Shown: positions 52,380 to 61,620, counted from the first letter of the stretch. The stretch is DNA of 64,000 nt from Vibrio nitrifigilis (GCF_015686695.1 NZ_JADPMR010000004.1:992001-1056000); one strand, 5' to 3'. Notes: generated from the sequence alone by a model not told the origin. Numbers and translations are program-made.

Positions 52380-53377
52380 GACTTTTGTTCCTTCAAGCTG
52401 CGACTACCGTACACCGCAGGGCGCATGTAGTGATCAATCAAGGGACTGGCGGCATTCATAATGAGCACAGCAAACGCCACCCCTTCGGGATAACTGCCAA
52501 AAGTACGAATTAACCAAACTAATAAGCCACATCCTGCCCCATAAAGAAGCTGGCCACGCACGCTAGTGGGAGACGTCACTAAATCGGTGGCAATATAAAA
52601 TGCGCCTAACATCGCACCGCCACTAAACCATTCATTCCAAAAAGGCAGATATTGTTGACCATTAATTAAGTGCGCGATAAGCGCGGGAATACCTAAACCC
52701 AAAAAGAAAGAGGTGGGGATTGCCCAGTGAATAATGCGGCGATAGAGTAAATAAATACCTCCAAGCAAAATGAAGATCGCACTGGTCTCCCCTAAACTAC
52801 CTGCTTGTTGACCAAAGAAAATATTAAATAATTCAACCGGCAATTTACGTTCGGTACTTAACGCGGTTGCAGCCGTCATACCATCAAAATGTAACCACCC
52901 TTCCGGCACGGTTAATAACGAGTGACTAAAATCAAGTGGCGTAGGTGTTGCCCACTGAGTCATCTCAACTGGGAAACAAATTAAGAGCATGACCCTCGCG
53001 AGCATCGCTGGATTAAATAAGTTCTGTCCAAGCCCACCGTAGATCTGTTTGCCCATGACCACAGCAAATACTGAACCGATGATGGTTAAGGTAATAGGAA
53101 AAGTCGAAGGCAGGCTCATTGCCAGTAACATCCCTGTGAGTAATGCTGAACCATCTAAACAGGCTTTCCATGATTTTTTCATCAGAATAAGGCAAGCTAT
53201 TTCTGACAAGACCGCCGCTAAACAACTGACCAACAAAACCACAAAACTACTCAAACCGAATTGGTACACGCCAAACAACGCAGCCGGTAACAACGTCAGT
53301 AACACGGTATACATAATTCTGACACTGGAATTCGCGTTATGGGCAAAGGGCCCCATGGCGACATCATATTTAATCAT
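52376..53377 (-). CDS. rnfD: Rnf complex membrane subunit RnfD
   Basis: A 333-residue integral membrane subunit with about 9-10 helices, similar to NqrB. GSALLTGMLLAMSLPSTFP and KQIYGGLGQNLFNPAMLARVMLLICFP are family blocks. The threonine in ATDLVTSPTSVRGQLLYGAGCG is the likely covalent FMN site. It overlaps rnfC by 4 bp upstream and rnfG by 4 bp downstream. Confidence 0.93.
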   Translation of the reverse strand: MIKYDVAMGPFAHNANSSVRIMYTVLLTLLPAALFGVYQFGLSSFVVLLVSCLAAVLSEIACLILMKKSWKACLDGSALLTGMLLAMSLPSTFPITLTIIGSVFAVVMGKQIYGGLGQNLFNPAMLARVMLLICFPVEMTQWATPTPLDFSHSLLTVPEGWLHFDGMTAATALSTERKLPVELFNIFFGQQAGSLGETSAIFILLGGIYLLYRRIIHWAIPTSFFLGLGIPALIAHLINGQQYLPFWNEWFSGGAMLGAFYIATDLVTSPTSVRGQLLYGAGCGLLVWLIRTFGSYPEGVAFAVLIMNAASPLIDHYMRPAVYGSRSLKEQKS

Positions 53378-55290
53378 TGTTGATCCTCCTCAGTGACAGT
53401 CGTTTTGCGAGCGACTCGCGCTGGACGTGGTGGTCGAGCCGGCCTCTCGGCTTTCACCGTAATATCAGGTTGAGATTCGGTAGGCTCAGCGACTAGCTGT
53501 GATTGAACATCTGGATTGAGTTGCGCTGTTGGTCTCCTTGGCGGACGTGCAGGACGAGTAGGACGTGCTGGTCTTGATGATACTTGTGCTGAGTTCTCGT
53601 GAGATTCCATCTGTACTACGTTATCTTTAGTTTCAGTCACTGCACTGTTACTACGAGCTTTACGCGCTGGCCTTGCGGGTCTAGCAGGTCGTTCACTCAG
53701 ATTGGCCACGTCCTGCTGAGTGTTGCCTGTTAATGAACTCTCCTCACTCACGACTTGCGTGGTTGGCCTTGCTGGGCGACCGGGACGTCCAGGTCTGGTA
53801 GGGCGAGCCGGCGCTTCATTCGCACCAGATTCAGCCACTCGGGCGCCACGAACAGGCCGTTGCTTCGCTTGTTTCGCTGCCAATTTAGCTTTAGCTTCTT
53901 CTTCCATACGGTGACGTTTCGCTTCAGTAAGCTGCTTAGCTTGTTGCGATTTACGCTCTTTTTGCCAATTTGAGTTAATAACACCTTTGGCATGCATAAA
54001 ATATTGGACTAACGGAATAGAAGAAGGACACACATAGGAACACGCACCGCATGATAAACAGCTGCGCACTCCAAGCTCCTCTGCTTTTTTAAAATCAGAC
54101 ACTTTGGTATAAGCAGCCATTTGAAACGGCATAAGGCTCATAGGGCAAGCTCTCACACATTGACCACAGCGAATACATTGTTGATGCTTGTATTTGCTCA
54201 TGATTTCGTCACTGGTAAGGGCTAATATTCCTCCTACCATTTTATCAATTGGCACATTCAGCGAAGTAATGATCTGCCCCATCATGGGTCCCCCGAGAAC
54301 CAAACGCTCGGTACTTTCACTGGTTCCACCACAGTAATTGATCAAATCTTGTACTCGAGTACCAATTGGTGCCTCTACATTACGAGGCTCACTCACGCCT
54401 TGCCCAGAAATAGTCACAATGCGATTGACTAAAGGACGACGAAAACGCACTGCGTGATACACGGAACGTGCTGTGGCAATATTGTTAACCACGACACCAA
54501 TGTGCGATGAACGACCGCCTTGAGGCACTTCCTTACCCACTAACGTCTTAATAAGCTGCTTCGCTGACCCCATGGGATAAATGCTAGGGACACTGCGAAT
54601 TTCGATATTGGGTTCTTCACTCGCGGCATCGGTCATTTCATAAATAGCGGTTTGTTTGTTGTCTTCAATCCCCACGATAACGCGTTTTGCACCACTGGCG
54701 ATTTGCATCAACTTTATGCCAGATATCACTTCCGCTGCGTAAGTCTGCATTGTGACATCATCACTGGTGAGATAAGGCTCGCACTCACCCCCATTAATAA
54801 TTAAGGTTTCTACCCCCGCTTTACGTGCAGAACTCAATTTCATTGCAGTAGGGAATCCGGCGCCGCCTAGTCCAACAATACCTGCTTTTTGTATGCGCTC
54901 TAAAATGGTATCTGGATCAAGTTGATGAAAAGCGCCTAGCTCTGCTGGCGTGCCCCAGTGACGGTCTTCATTGGCACGAATCTCTATGGTATCTGCATAA
55001 ATTTTTGCCGGGTGCGGTGTGATATAAGGCGCAATCTTGGTGACAATCCCGTTAACCGGAGAATGAATAGGCGCGACACGCTCGCTGAGCGACTGGGCGA
55101 TTAATTGACCACGAAATACCATATCACCCACGTTAACCAAAGGCTTAACGACGGCACCATCGCGTTGCTGTAGTGGCAAGTAAACATAACGAGGCCAAAA
55201 ATTTTCATCGATGGGCTTGTCACTGGTTAAGTGTTTAAACGTTTTAGGGTGCACACCACCAGAGAATCCGTGTGAAAATAAGCGTAACAT
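53374..55290 (-). CDS. rnfC: Rnf complex NADH-linked subunit RnfC with an Arg-Pro-rich tail
   Basis: A 638-residue peripheral subunit. The first 360 residues include the NuoF-like NADH/FMN fold (GIVGLGGAGFPTAMKLSSARK, then ETLIINGGECEPYLTSDD). Two ferredoxin clusters follow: CIRCGQCVRACPMSL and CLSCGACSYVCPSSIP. From about residue 455 the sequence is low-complexity, first K/A/E-rich helix, then four blocks of R-P-A-R-P type separated by acidic linkers. Other Vibrio RnfC proteins have K/A/E-rich repeats instead. The function of the tail is unknown. Confidence 0.92.
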   Translation of the reverse strand: MLRLFSHGFSGGVHPKTFKHLTSDKPIDENFWPRYVYLPLQQRDGAVVKPLVNVGDMVFRGQLIAQSLSERVAPIHSPVNGIVTKIAPYITPHPAKIYADTIEIRANEDRHWGTPAELGAFHQLDPDTILERIQKAGIVGLGGAGFPTAMKLSSARKAGVETLIINGGECEPYLTSDDVTMQTYAAEVISGIKLMQIASGAKRVIVGIEDNKQTAIYEMTDAASEEPNIEIRSVPSIYPMGSAKQLIKTLVGKEVPQGGRSSHIGVVVNNIATARSVYHAVRFRRPLVNRIVTISGQGVSEPRNVEAPIGTRVQDLINYCGGTSESTERLVLGGPMMGQIITSLNVPIDKMVGGILALTSDEIMSKYKHQQCIRCGQCVRACPMSLMPFQMAAYTKVSDFKKAEELGVRSCLSCGACSYVCPSSIPLVQYFMHAKGVINSNWQKERKSQQAKQLTEAKRHRMEEEAKAKLAAKQAKQRPVRGARVAESGANEAPARPTRPGRPGRPARPTTQVVSEESSLTGNTQQDVANLSERPARPARPARKARSNSAVTETKDNVVQMESHENSAQVSSRPARPTRPARPPRRPTAQLNPDVQSQLVAEPTESQPDITVKAERPARPPRPARVARKTTVTEEDQQ

Positions 55291-55299
55291 CTTCTACTC

Positions 55300-55836
55300 C
55301 TAAGCTGCATCTGAGGTGGGTTTAGGCCAGTACCAATGCTTGGCATCGGGTTCTACTTCTGCCATATCAAGACAATTTTGCGGGCAACTCTTGGCACACA
55401 GTTCACACCCCGTACACACGTCTTTTAAAACGGTATGCAACTGCTTAGGAGCACCAACAATGGCATCAAACGGGCAGGCTTTCACGCAGCGGTGACACCC
55501 AGAACATTGCGCTTCTTCAATCACCGCAACATATTCTTTATCTTCGTCGCTAACCTCAACAGAGACACCAAGCAGATCGGCGACGGTCACCGCTAAACTT
55601 GCGCCACCAGGAGGACAACAATCAGGTCCCAATTCGCCACTGACCATTTTTTCAGCGGCTTGACGGCACCCAGCCTCACCGCACTGGCCACATTGACCAC
55701 CAGGTAATAACCCTTCTACTTGGTCTACCAGCGGGTTGCTATCAACGTGAAAATACTTCGCAGCCACGCCAAGTAGTGCTCCTAAGATCGCCCCAAGCAA
55801 AACAAAAAACACTAATGCTGAAATAACCATAGCCAT
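55300..55836 (-). CDS. rnfB: Rnf complex ferredoxin-type subunit RnfB
   Basis: A 178-residue subunit with one N-terminal membrane helix, then a CxxCxxxxC cluster domain (GGQCGQCGEAGCRQAAEKM with a later C-C-P-P-G-G) and two 4Fe-4S ferredoxin motifs (CSGCHRCVKACPFD, CTGCELCAKSCPQN). It passes electrons between ferredoxin or flavodoxin and the membrane subunits. A 9-bp gap to rnfC and 18 bp to rnfA place it firmly in the operon. Confidence 0.93.
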   Translation of the reverse strand: MAMVISALVFFVLLGAILGALLGVAAKYFHVDSNPLVDQVEGLLPGGQCGQCGEAGCRQAAEKMVSGELGPDCCPPGGASLAVTVADLLGVSVEVSDEDKEYVAVIEEAQCSGCHRCVKACPFDAIVGAPKQLHTVLKDVCTGCELCAKSCPQNCLDMAEVEPDAKHWYWPKPTSDAA

Positions 55837-55854
55837 TTGAGATTCCCCCCTTTT

Positions 55855-56430
55855 CTACGCCATTCCCGAGAAGCCCATGAATGCCATCGACAGAAATCCT
55901 GCCGTAATAAATGCAATTGGCGTCCCTTTGAAAGCGGCAGGCACTTCACTAATTGATAACTGACTGCGCAACCCCGCAAATAGCGTAATCACAATAAGAA
56001 AACCCGTGGCAGAACCGACGCTGAACATTAAGGTTTGAATAAAATTGAGGTCGTCTTGAACAGCAAGTAAAGCCACACCGAATACCGCACAGTTAGTCGT
56101 AATCAGTGGTAAATAGACCCCGAGAGCTTGGTATAAGGTGGGAAACGCTTTCTTTACATACAACTCGGTAAATTGAACCACACCCGCAATCACTAAAATG
56201 AACGCAATAATGCGCATAAATTCGAGCCCGAGTGGACGCAAGATGGCGAATTCAATCATCCATGTCACTAGTGTTGCGAGGGTTAATACGAAGGTTGTTG
56301 CAACCCCCATCCCAACCGCACTGCTGATCTTACTTGAGACCCCCATAAAGGGACACAATCCGAGAAATTTTGCCAACACGACGTTATTGACGAAGGCGGC
56401 ACTAAGTAAAATTATGAATCCGTCTGACAT
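55855..56430 (-). CDS. rnfA: Rnf complex membrane subunit RnfA, first gene of the operon
   Basis: A 191-residue, six-helix subunit: SDGFIILLSAAFVNNVVLAKFLGLCPFMGVSSKISSAVGMG holds the conserved cysteine for the intramembrane cluster, and ITTNCAVFGVALL the second. I start it at the ATG at 56430 (MSDGFI), with a CAAGGAAAG ribosome site; a frame start at 56469 lacks family support. A -24/-12 promoter lies 35 bp upstream, with a NifA site 110 bp beyond, so the whole rnf operon should be read with nitrogen fixation. Confidence 0.94.
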   Translation of the reverse strand: MSDGFIILLSAAFVNNVVLAKFLGLCPFMGVSSKISSAVGMGVATTFVLTLATLVTWMIEFAILRPLGLEFMRIIAFILVIAGVVQFTELYVKKAFPTLYQALGVYLPLITTNCAVFGVALLAVQDDLNFIQTLMFSVGSATGFLIVITLFAGLRSQLSISEVPAAFKGTPIAFITAGFLSMAFMGFSGMA

Positions 56431-56464
56431 AACTCTTTCCTTGAGATCCGTTTCCCAGCATTGG

Positions 56465-56480
56465 TGCATAGCCTATGCCA
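56465..56480 (-). promoter_or_regulatory. Sigma-54 promoter for the rnf operon
   Basis: On the minus strand TGGCATAGGCTATGCA keeps GG-N10-GC exactly and differs from TGGCAC-N5-TTGCA at two positions. The predicted start is about 56453, 23 bases before the rnfA ATG. Confidence 0.75.
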
Positions 56481-56573
56481 TCGCAATCGAACTGCACCAT
56501 TTTGAACCTTCAATCCCTTATCAGACGGTGAATTTACCGGGGTAGTAACGCCCATAAGGACATTTGTCAGCCT

Positions 56574-56589
56574 TGTACTAAAGCTGACA
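56574..56589. promoter_or_regulatory. NifA upstream activator site between rnfA and nifL
   Basis: TGTACTAAAGCTGACA is a TGT-N10-ACA site, nested in a larger inverted repeat TTGTCAGC...GCTGACAA (56564-56591). It lies 95-110 bp from the rnfA -24 box and a similar distance from the nifL promoter, so it may serve one or both. Confidence 0.6.
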
Positions 56590-56681
56590 ATTTCATGGGA
56601 GAGATTAAAATTTGTCTTATATCAAACAAGACTGAAGTAAAGGCTTATGGTTCAAAGCCATATAAAACAACACTTTGTTTG

Positions 56682-56697
56682 TGGAATAAGAAATGCA
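56682..56697 (+). promoter_or_regulatory. Possible sigma-54 promoter for nifLA
   Basis: TGGAATAAGAAATGCA has exact GG-N10-GC spacing, but the -24 half (TGGAAT) is poorer than consensus. Transcription would start near 56709, 30 bp before the nifL ATG. No clear NtrC site was found. Confidence 0.42.
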
Positions 56698-56738
56698 TGA
56701 CACTTGTTTCCTATATAATTACGCTAAGGAAGGCTCTT

Positions 56739-58268
56739 ATGGGACAAGTCGATACGGTGTTACAAGATGCAATACCGCCAATGTTCAGTGACCAAACCTT
56801 TTCTCAGATCGTCTCAAACGCTCCGGTTGCGATCAGTATTACCGACCCTAACGGCACTATTTTATTCGTTAATCAGATGTTTTCAGAAATCACCGGCTAC
56901 ACAGCAAGTGAACTGGTCGGGCGGAATTCTTCACTGCTTTCCTATAAGGCAACACCGAAAAGTGTCTACGAAAATTTATGGAATGCAATCAGTACAGGGC
57001 ATCATTGGCAAGGACAGCTGGTGAATCGCAAAAAAAACGGGCAGCCCTATATCGCTGAAATCTCTATTTCACGGTTTGTCGCCATGAAAGGTGATGTGTG
57101 TTACTACGCCATCCACAAAGACATTACCGAAGCGCACCAAACCGTCACTAACTTAAAAAATCAATCGGTCATGTTTGAGGCTGTACTGAATGCCACACCA
57201 ATTGCCATCACGATGATCGATCAAGATCACAACACCTTATTTAGTAATGCTAAATTCGACAAAATTGGACAAAGTATCAACGGCTCCCCCGTTAAGGAAC
57301 TGCTGGATAGTTTGAATACCGATTACGGTATCACGTCGATTAACGAATTTATGAAAAATAAAGAACACCGCTATAAAGGCGTTCATATCGAAAATAAAGG
57401 AGGAGTACGTGAGCGTTGGTTTGATTATTCGTTAGTAAAAATCCCTGTATCTGACACAACTGCCGATACGTATTTCAAACCTCAAGATGCGTTTTACACC
57501 GTCATTACCATCACAGAACGCACGCGAGAAAAACTGCTGGTTGAAGAGCGCCGTATCAACTCGGTCAAATTGATGACCCGCGATAATAAATATGTTCATG
57601 CGATGCAAGAAGCGCTGATGGCGACATTGCATCAATTGCAAGGGCCCTTCAATATGATCGATTCCGCCATGAACATTCTAAAGCGCACCAGTCCATCATG
57701 TCCTGGGCTCATCGCGATGGATGAAGCGATGGAAACTGCTTTTCGCGCGATGCACGATATCAAACAAGCCATTCCTGAACGCAACAGTGAAGCGTTCCAA
57801 CCCGTTAATATCAATCAAGTGATCCGCGATGCAACGGCGATTTGTACCGATGAGCTGTTGATGTCATCGACTAAATTAGACTTGATTCTGTCACCTAAAC
57901 TCAATTCCATCAATGGTATGCCGCACCGGCTTATTTTGACATTAAAACAGTTAATCGATAATGCGGTCGATTCCATTCAAGCGGCCAAGTGTAACGAACG
58001 CTCTATTTTGATTACCTCGTACGCGGCTAATGAAGAGACCAAAATCATTGTGGAAGACAGTGGCGGCGGCATTGCCGATGATTTACGTTTGAAAGTATTT
58101 CAACCCTTTTTCAGTACCAAACCCAAGCATCAAACCGGATGCCGTGGTATCGGTTTATCGATTGTGCAGCAAGTGCTGAATGAGCATTCAGCGACCATTA
58201 CGATCTCTGAAAGTGATCACTTGAAGGGTGCGTATATTTGTCTCACCTTCCCTAGCTCTGAATGGTAA
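56739..58268 (+). CDS. nifL: Nitrogen-fixation regulatory flavoprotein NifL
   Basis: A 509-residue sensor that inhibits NifA under oxygen or fixed nitrogen. PAS1 (residues about 20-130, FSQIVSNAPVAISITDPNGTILFVNQMF...EITGYTASELVG) should bind FAD; PAS2 covers about 140-260. A central H-type region follows (ATLHQLQGPFNMIDSAM), then a GHKL domain with N box (LKQLIDNAVDSIQ), G1 (VEDSGGGIADD) and G2 (GCRGIGLSIVQQV). The ATG at 56739 has AAGGAAGG upstream; an in-frame ATG 48 codons earlier adds a non-family leader. Six bases separate it from nifA. Confidence 0.93.
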   Translation: MGQVDTVLQDAIPPMFSDQTFSQIVSNAPVAISITDPNGTILFVNQMFSEITGYTASELVGRNSSLLSYKATPKSVYENLWNAISTGHHWQGQLVNRKKNGQPYIAEISISRFVAMKGDVCYYAIHKDITEAHQTVTNLKNQSVMFEAVLNATPIAITMIDQDHNTLFSNAKFDKIGQSINGSPVKELLDSLNTDYGITSINEFMKNKEHRYKGVHIENKGGVRERWFDYSLVKIPVSDTTADTYFKPQDAFYTVITITERTREKLLVEERRINSVKLMTRDNKYVHAMQEALMATLHQLQGPFNMIDSAMNILKRTSPSCPGLIAMDEAMETAFRAMHDIKQAIPERNSEAFQPVNINQVIRDATAICTDELLMSSTKLDLILSPKLNSINGMPHRLILTLKQLIDNAVDSIQAAKCNERSILITSYAANEETKIIVEDSGGGIADDLRLKVFQPFFSTKPKHQTGCRGIGLSIVQQVLNEHSATITISESDHLKGAYICLTFPSSEW

Positions 58269-58274
58269 TGCCTT

Positions 58275-59873
58275 ATGACTGAAGATTTATCTCTCTTAGA
58301 TTTAGAACGTCAGTTGTTAGCTGCAATGTATCGCATTGCTAGTGTCTTAAATAGCAGTCTCGAATACCAAGACTCAGCTGATAAAGTTCTGCAAATATTG
58401 CACGACGATTGCCGGCTGCAATGTGGCCTACTGACTATCCTCGATCAAGATCAACAAACCTTGATCATTAAAGCAGTGCACACACCAACGCCCAATATGG
58501 CGGTTGAACAAAAGCGAGCTCACTATAAAGTTGGCGAAGGCATTATTGGCGAAGTATTACGTCAAGGCAGTACCATGGTGGTACGTAACCTCGGTAGTGA
58601 TATGCGCTTTGCTGATAAATTAGCCTTGTACGATTACGAAAAACCATTTATCTGCGTGCCTCTTAAAGATAGTCGTACTCACCCTATTGGCGCACTCGCT
58701 GCACAGCCTCCGATTTTAGATGATCAATACCTGACACTACTCACCAAGTTTATGGAGATGGTGGCAAACTTAGTCGCGCAGAATGTGCAACTGGCATTTA
58801 AAGTCGAAAATACCCAAAAACAATTGGTTGATGAACGCGATGGCTTGCGCCGCCAAGTTCGTAATAACTACAGTTTCCGCAATTTAGTCGGCCATACTAA
58901 GGTCATGCGGCAAGTCTTTGAGCAAATTCGTTTAGTCTCTCGTTGGGATTCTACCGTGCTGATTCGCGGTGAATCAGGGACAGGGAAAGAGCTCGTCGCT
59001 AACGCTATTCACTACAACTCGCCACGAGCGAATAACCCGTTTGTGAAACTCAACTGCGCAGCCCTTCCCGATAATTTATTGGAATCAGAACTGTTTGGTC
59101 ATGAAAAAGGCGCGTTTACAGGTGCGGTTAAGCAACGCAAAGGACGATTTGAGCTCGCCGACAACGGCACGATTTTCTTAGATGAGATCGGTGAAACCAG
59201 CCCAGCGTTTCAGACTAAATTACTGCGCGTATTGCAAGAGAAGGAATTTGAACGAGTGGGCGGCACCAGCACTATATCCGTTAACGTACGTATTGTTGCG
59301 GCAACTAACCGTAATTTGGAAGAAGAAGTGGCTAAAGGCGATTTTCGTGAAGATCTGTACTATCGCTTAAACGTCATGCCCATGTATTTACCACCACTGC
59401 GTGAACGTGTTCAAGACATTCCTGAACTGGCTGATCACATGATTAAAAAACTTAGCAAAGCCCAACAGCGCAAAATCTCGCTTACCGATCCTGCTGTACG
59501 AGTCATGATGGGATACCATTGGCCAGGTAACGTACGAGAAATGGAAAACACCCTTGAACGTGCTTCGGTCTTAAGTGAAGCGGGCGTCATTGAGCCTGAG
59601 TTAATTACCTTCTCTCACATGGAATCCACGCCAGCGATGCACACTCCTAGCAGCTCATATCAGGCGATGCCTGCTCAAAGTACGCCTAAACCGGCTACTG
59701 AATTACCTAGTGTGTCCAAGGAGCAAAAATTTCATGATGAGCGCGAAATGGTCATTGATGCATTAGAGCGTACAGGCTGGGTAAAAGCGAAAGCCGCTCG
59801 ATTACTCAATATGACGCCACGCCAAATCGCCTATCGGATTCAAATCATGAATATTGAAATGAAGCAGATCTAA
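58275..59873 (+). CDS. nifA: Nitrogen-fixation activator NifA
   Basis: A 532-residue sigma-54 enhancer-binding protein. GAF domain at about 20-180; AAA+ domain at about 205-440 with Walker A GESGTGKE, the sigma-54 loop GAFTGA and Walker B FLDEIGE; and a Fis-type helix-turn-helix at the C-terminus (VIDALERTGWVKAKAARLLNMTPRQIAYRIQIM). The linker between AAA+ and HTH lacks the C-x-x-x-x-C motif of oxygen-sensing NifA, so oxygen control must come from NifL. It should act on the TGT-N10-ACA sites described here. Confidence 0.95.
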   Translation: MTEDLSLLDLERQLLAAMYRIASVLNSSLEYQDSADKVLQILHDDCRLQCGLLTILDQDQQTLIIKAVHTPTPNMAVEQKRAHYKVGEGIIGEVLRQGSTMVVRNLGSDMRFADKLALYDYEKPFICVPLKDSRTHPIGALAAQPPILDDQYLTLLTKFMEMVANLVAQNVQLAFKVENTQKQLVDERDGLRRQVRNNYSFRNLVGHTKVMRQVFEQIRLVSRWDSTVLIRGESGTGKELVANAIHYNSPRANNPFVKLNCAALPDNLLESELFGHEKGAFTGAVKQRKGRFELADNGTIFLDEIGETSPAFQTKLLRVLQEKEFERVGGTSTISVNVRIVAATNRNLEEEVAKGDFREDLYYRLNVMPMYLPPLRERVQDIPELADHMIKKLSKAQQRKISLTDPAVRVMMGYHWPGNVREMENTLERASVLSEAGVIEPELITFSHMESTPAMHTPSSSYQAMPAQSTPKPATELPSVSKEQKFHDEREMVIDALERTGWVKAKAARLLNMTPRQIAYRIQIMNIEMKQI

Positions 59874-59888
59874 TGGCAATGACTGTGA

Positions 59889-60025
59889 TACCCAACTGAC
59901 TGTTAGTTACTGAGTCAGGGCGTCATCAATCGACACGAGCCAAACCCAATCATGTTACATGGTCGTTTCCTTGCAACATGATTGGGCGCAGAGATAGGCT
60001 GGTTGATGAGCTCCCGAATCAGGCT
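59889..60025. repeat. Partial copy of the dispersed repeat, with hairpin
   Basis: Bases 59889-60025 match the reverse complement of about 50563-50699: GAGCTCATCAAC, a long hairpin (CCCAATCATG / CATGATTGGG at about 59945-59987), and ATACCCAA at the outer end. It lies between the convergent nifA and LRR-kinase genes, and supplies the last codon and stop of the kinase. It may act as a terminator. Confidence 0.75.
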
Positions 60026-61347
60026 ACAGCCATCGATTGAACCTGATGTAAATGATCCACTATTTCTGTAAATGTAGGCCGCTTGGAAAGCTCAATATGT
60101 TGGCAATCAGACACTAACTTATTTAATTGAGCCCGCATGGTCGTGTCAATGTCATCACACCGAGCGATTAACTCTTCAAGTAAACAACCAAATGCCCGCA
60201 CCTCTAGTCGTTGCAAACTCGCAGATTGCTCGGGATCAGACAAATCAATAAAAGAAGCAGCACCATAATCACTTAACAATGCCTCCCCGGTTGGGGTCGT
60301 TAATATATTATGCGCGTACAAATCACCGTGCATAATTCCCTGTTGATGGAGATGACAAACGGCCTGTGCAATGGCTCCTATGATGCGAAACAGTTCTACT
60401 GTGGTAAATTGCTTATCTGCCGGATACACATCCCTCGTACATGAATCTAGACTAGGCGGACCTGCCAAGTTAACGAACTCTCTGGGTATAAGGTTCATTA
60501 TGATGCCATCCGTATCTTCAGGATGATTGTCAATCCGCCCAATCGTTTGAGTTAACGCCCGATGTTGACCCGCTTTTATCGTTGCTGCCATCTCACATAA
60601 AGGCAAACCATCGCTTGTCATTGCGCCTTTAAATAGTTTGACCGCAACACGATGAACGTCGTTTTTAAGCATCAAATCCGCTTGATAAATCAATCCCGAC
60701 GCCCCTTCACCGAGTAAAACGTTAGTTGTGACATTATGCCAATCGATCGGCGTCATCTCTGCGGTTAACGCTTGCTGTTCCAACAATTCGACAAAGGGGT
60801 TACCAGCGTATGCAAACCACGTTAATTTCGGTAAAGAAAATACCCATTCAGGAAAAGCGTTGAGTCGATTCGCCGACACCCGCATTAACTCCAAACGCTC
60901 ACATTGTGCTAATGACTCAGGCAAGCGAGACAGCTTATTACCCGCTAACATCAATTTTTGCAATTTATCGCACTGCCCAATACGTTCAGGTAAGACACGA
61001 ATACAGTTATCTGTCAAAATAAGCCAGCGTAATTGAGGAGGTAATGATTCTGGGGGAACGTCATCGATTTGATTAGATTTGAATCCTATCATGCTGAGCG
61101 AGCAGCATTTTCCTAACACCTTAGGCAACTGTGTAAATTGATTTTGCGAACAAAAAATGACTTTTAAATTCGTTAATTGGTCAAGATCATCGGGTAATGA
61201 TGAAAGTTGATTGCCAGTCAAATCTAAAATTTCTAGCGTGTCAGATAGCGAAAAAATTTCTCGAGGAAAATCCGTTAAACCACAAGCGAGCTTCAAGCGA
61301 CGCAGACCTTTTAACGATCCAGAGCGTAATTGTTCAAGTGTGTGCAT
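60019..61347 (-). CDS. Leucine-rich-repeat protein kinase, between nifA and nifB
   Basis: A 442-residue protein with leucine-rich repeats (about residues 20-185, units such as LEILDLTGNQLSSLPDDLDQL) followed by a protein-kinase-like domain: glycine loop LLGEGASGLIYQ, lysine VAVKLFKG, catalytic loop HGDLYAHN (aspartate present) and DYGAAS in place of D-F-G. I start at the ATG at 61347; 50 earlier in-frame residues look non-coding. This LRR-kinase family occurs in many Vibrio outside nif clusters. It runs against nifA and nifB, so it has its own promoter. Substrate unknown. Confidence 0.85.
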   Translation of the reverse strand: MHTLEQLRSGSLKGLRRLKLACGLTDFPREIFSLSDTLEILDLTGNQLSSLPDDLDQLTNLKVIFCSQNQFTQLPKVLGKCCSLSMIGFKSNQIDDVPPESLPPQLRWLILTDNCIRVLPERIGQCDKLQKLMLAGNKLSRLPESLAQCERLELMRVSANRLNAFPEWVFSLPKLTWFAYAGNPFVELLEQQALTAEMTPIDWHNVTTNVLLGEGASGLIYQADLMLKNDVHRVAVKLFKGAMTSDGLPLCEMAATIKAGQHRALTQTIGRIDNHPEDTDGIIMNLIPREFVNLAGPPSLDSCTRDVYPADKQFTTVELFRIIGAIAQAVCHLHQQGIMHGDLYAHNILTTPTGEALLSDYGAASFIDLSDPEQSASLQRLEVRAFGCLLEELIARCDDIDTTMRAQLNKLVSDCQHIELSKRPTFTEIVDHLHQVQSMAVA

Positions 61348-61544
61348 TATCAACCTAATCAAAAAGAACGACGCGAAAAACAAGCGCCTAGAAACAAAAC
61401 GACTGAATTGTAACGTAACAAGCCGTGTTGAGTCATTCGATTGGCTAAAACGAATCTTTTTCTTTAGAACACCGTTACCGTATACGTTAACCCTCAATTG
61501 TCGGGCTCACGACTTAAAACGAACAAACCTGAGCAAAATTTGTT

Positions 61545-61560
61545 TGTTATTTTTACGACA
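61545..61560. promoter_or_regulatory. NifA upstream activator site for nifB
   Basis: TGTTATTTTTACGACA is TGT-N10-ACA, about 60-75 bp upstream of the nifB -24 box. Confidence 0.6.
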
Positions 61561-61620
61561 ATTGTTCGTGTCACAATGTTACACCAGCTTTTAAAACAAT
61601 AAATTTCAATAGGTTAACTT

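Noticed and set aside
53374..53914. Plus-strand open frames across the RnfC tail
   Set aside because: They are shadows of the Arg-Pro repeat coding region, with no start signals.
56463..56497. GGTGCA...TGCACC as an NtrC site
   Set aside because: Half sites are in the wrong order and too far apart for the NtrC palindrome.
56485..56502. TGGTGCAGTTCGATTGC on the minus strand as the rnfA sigma-54 promoter
   Set aside because: GG to GC spacing is 12, not 10; the nearby TGGCATAGGCTATGCA fits exactly.
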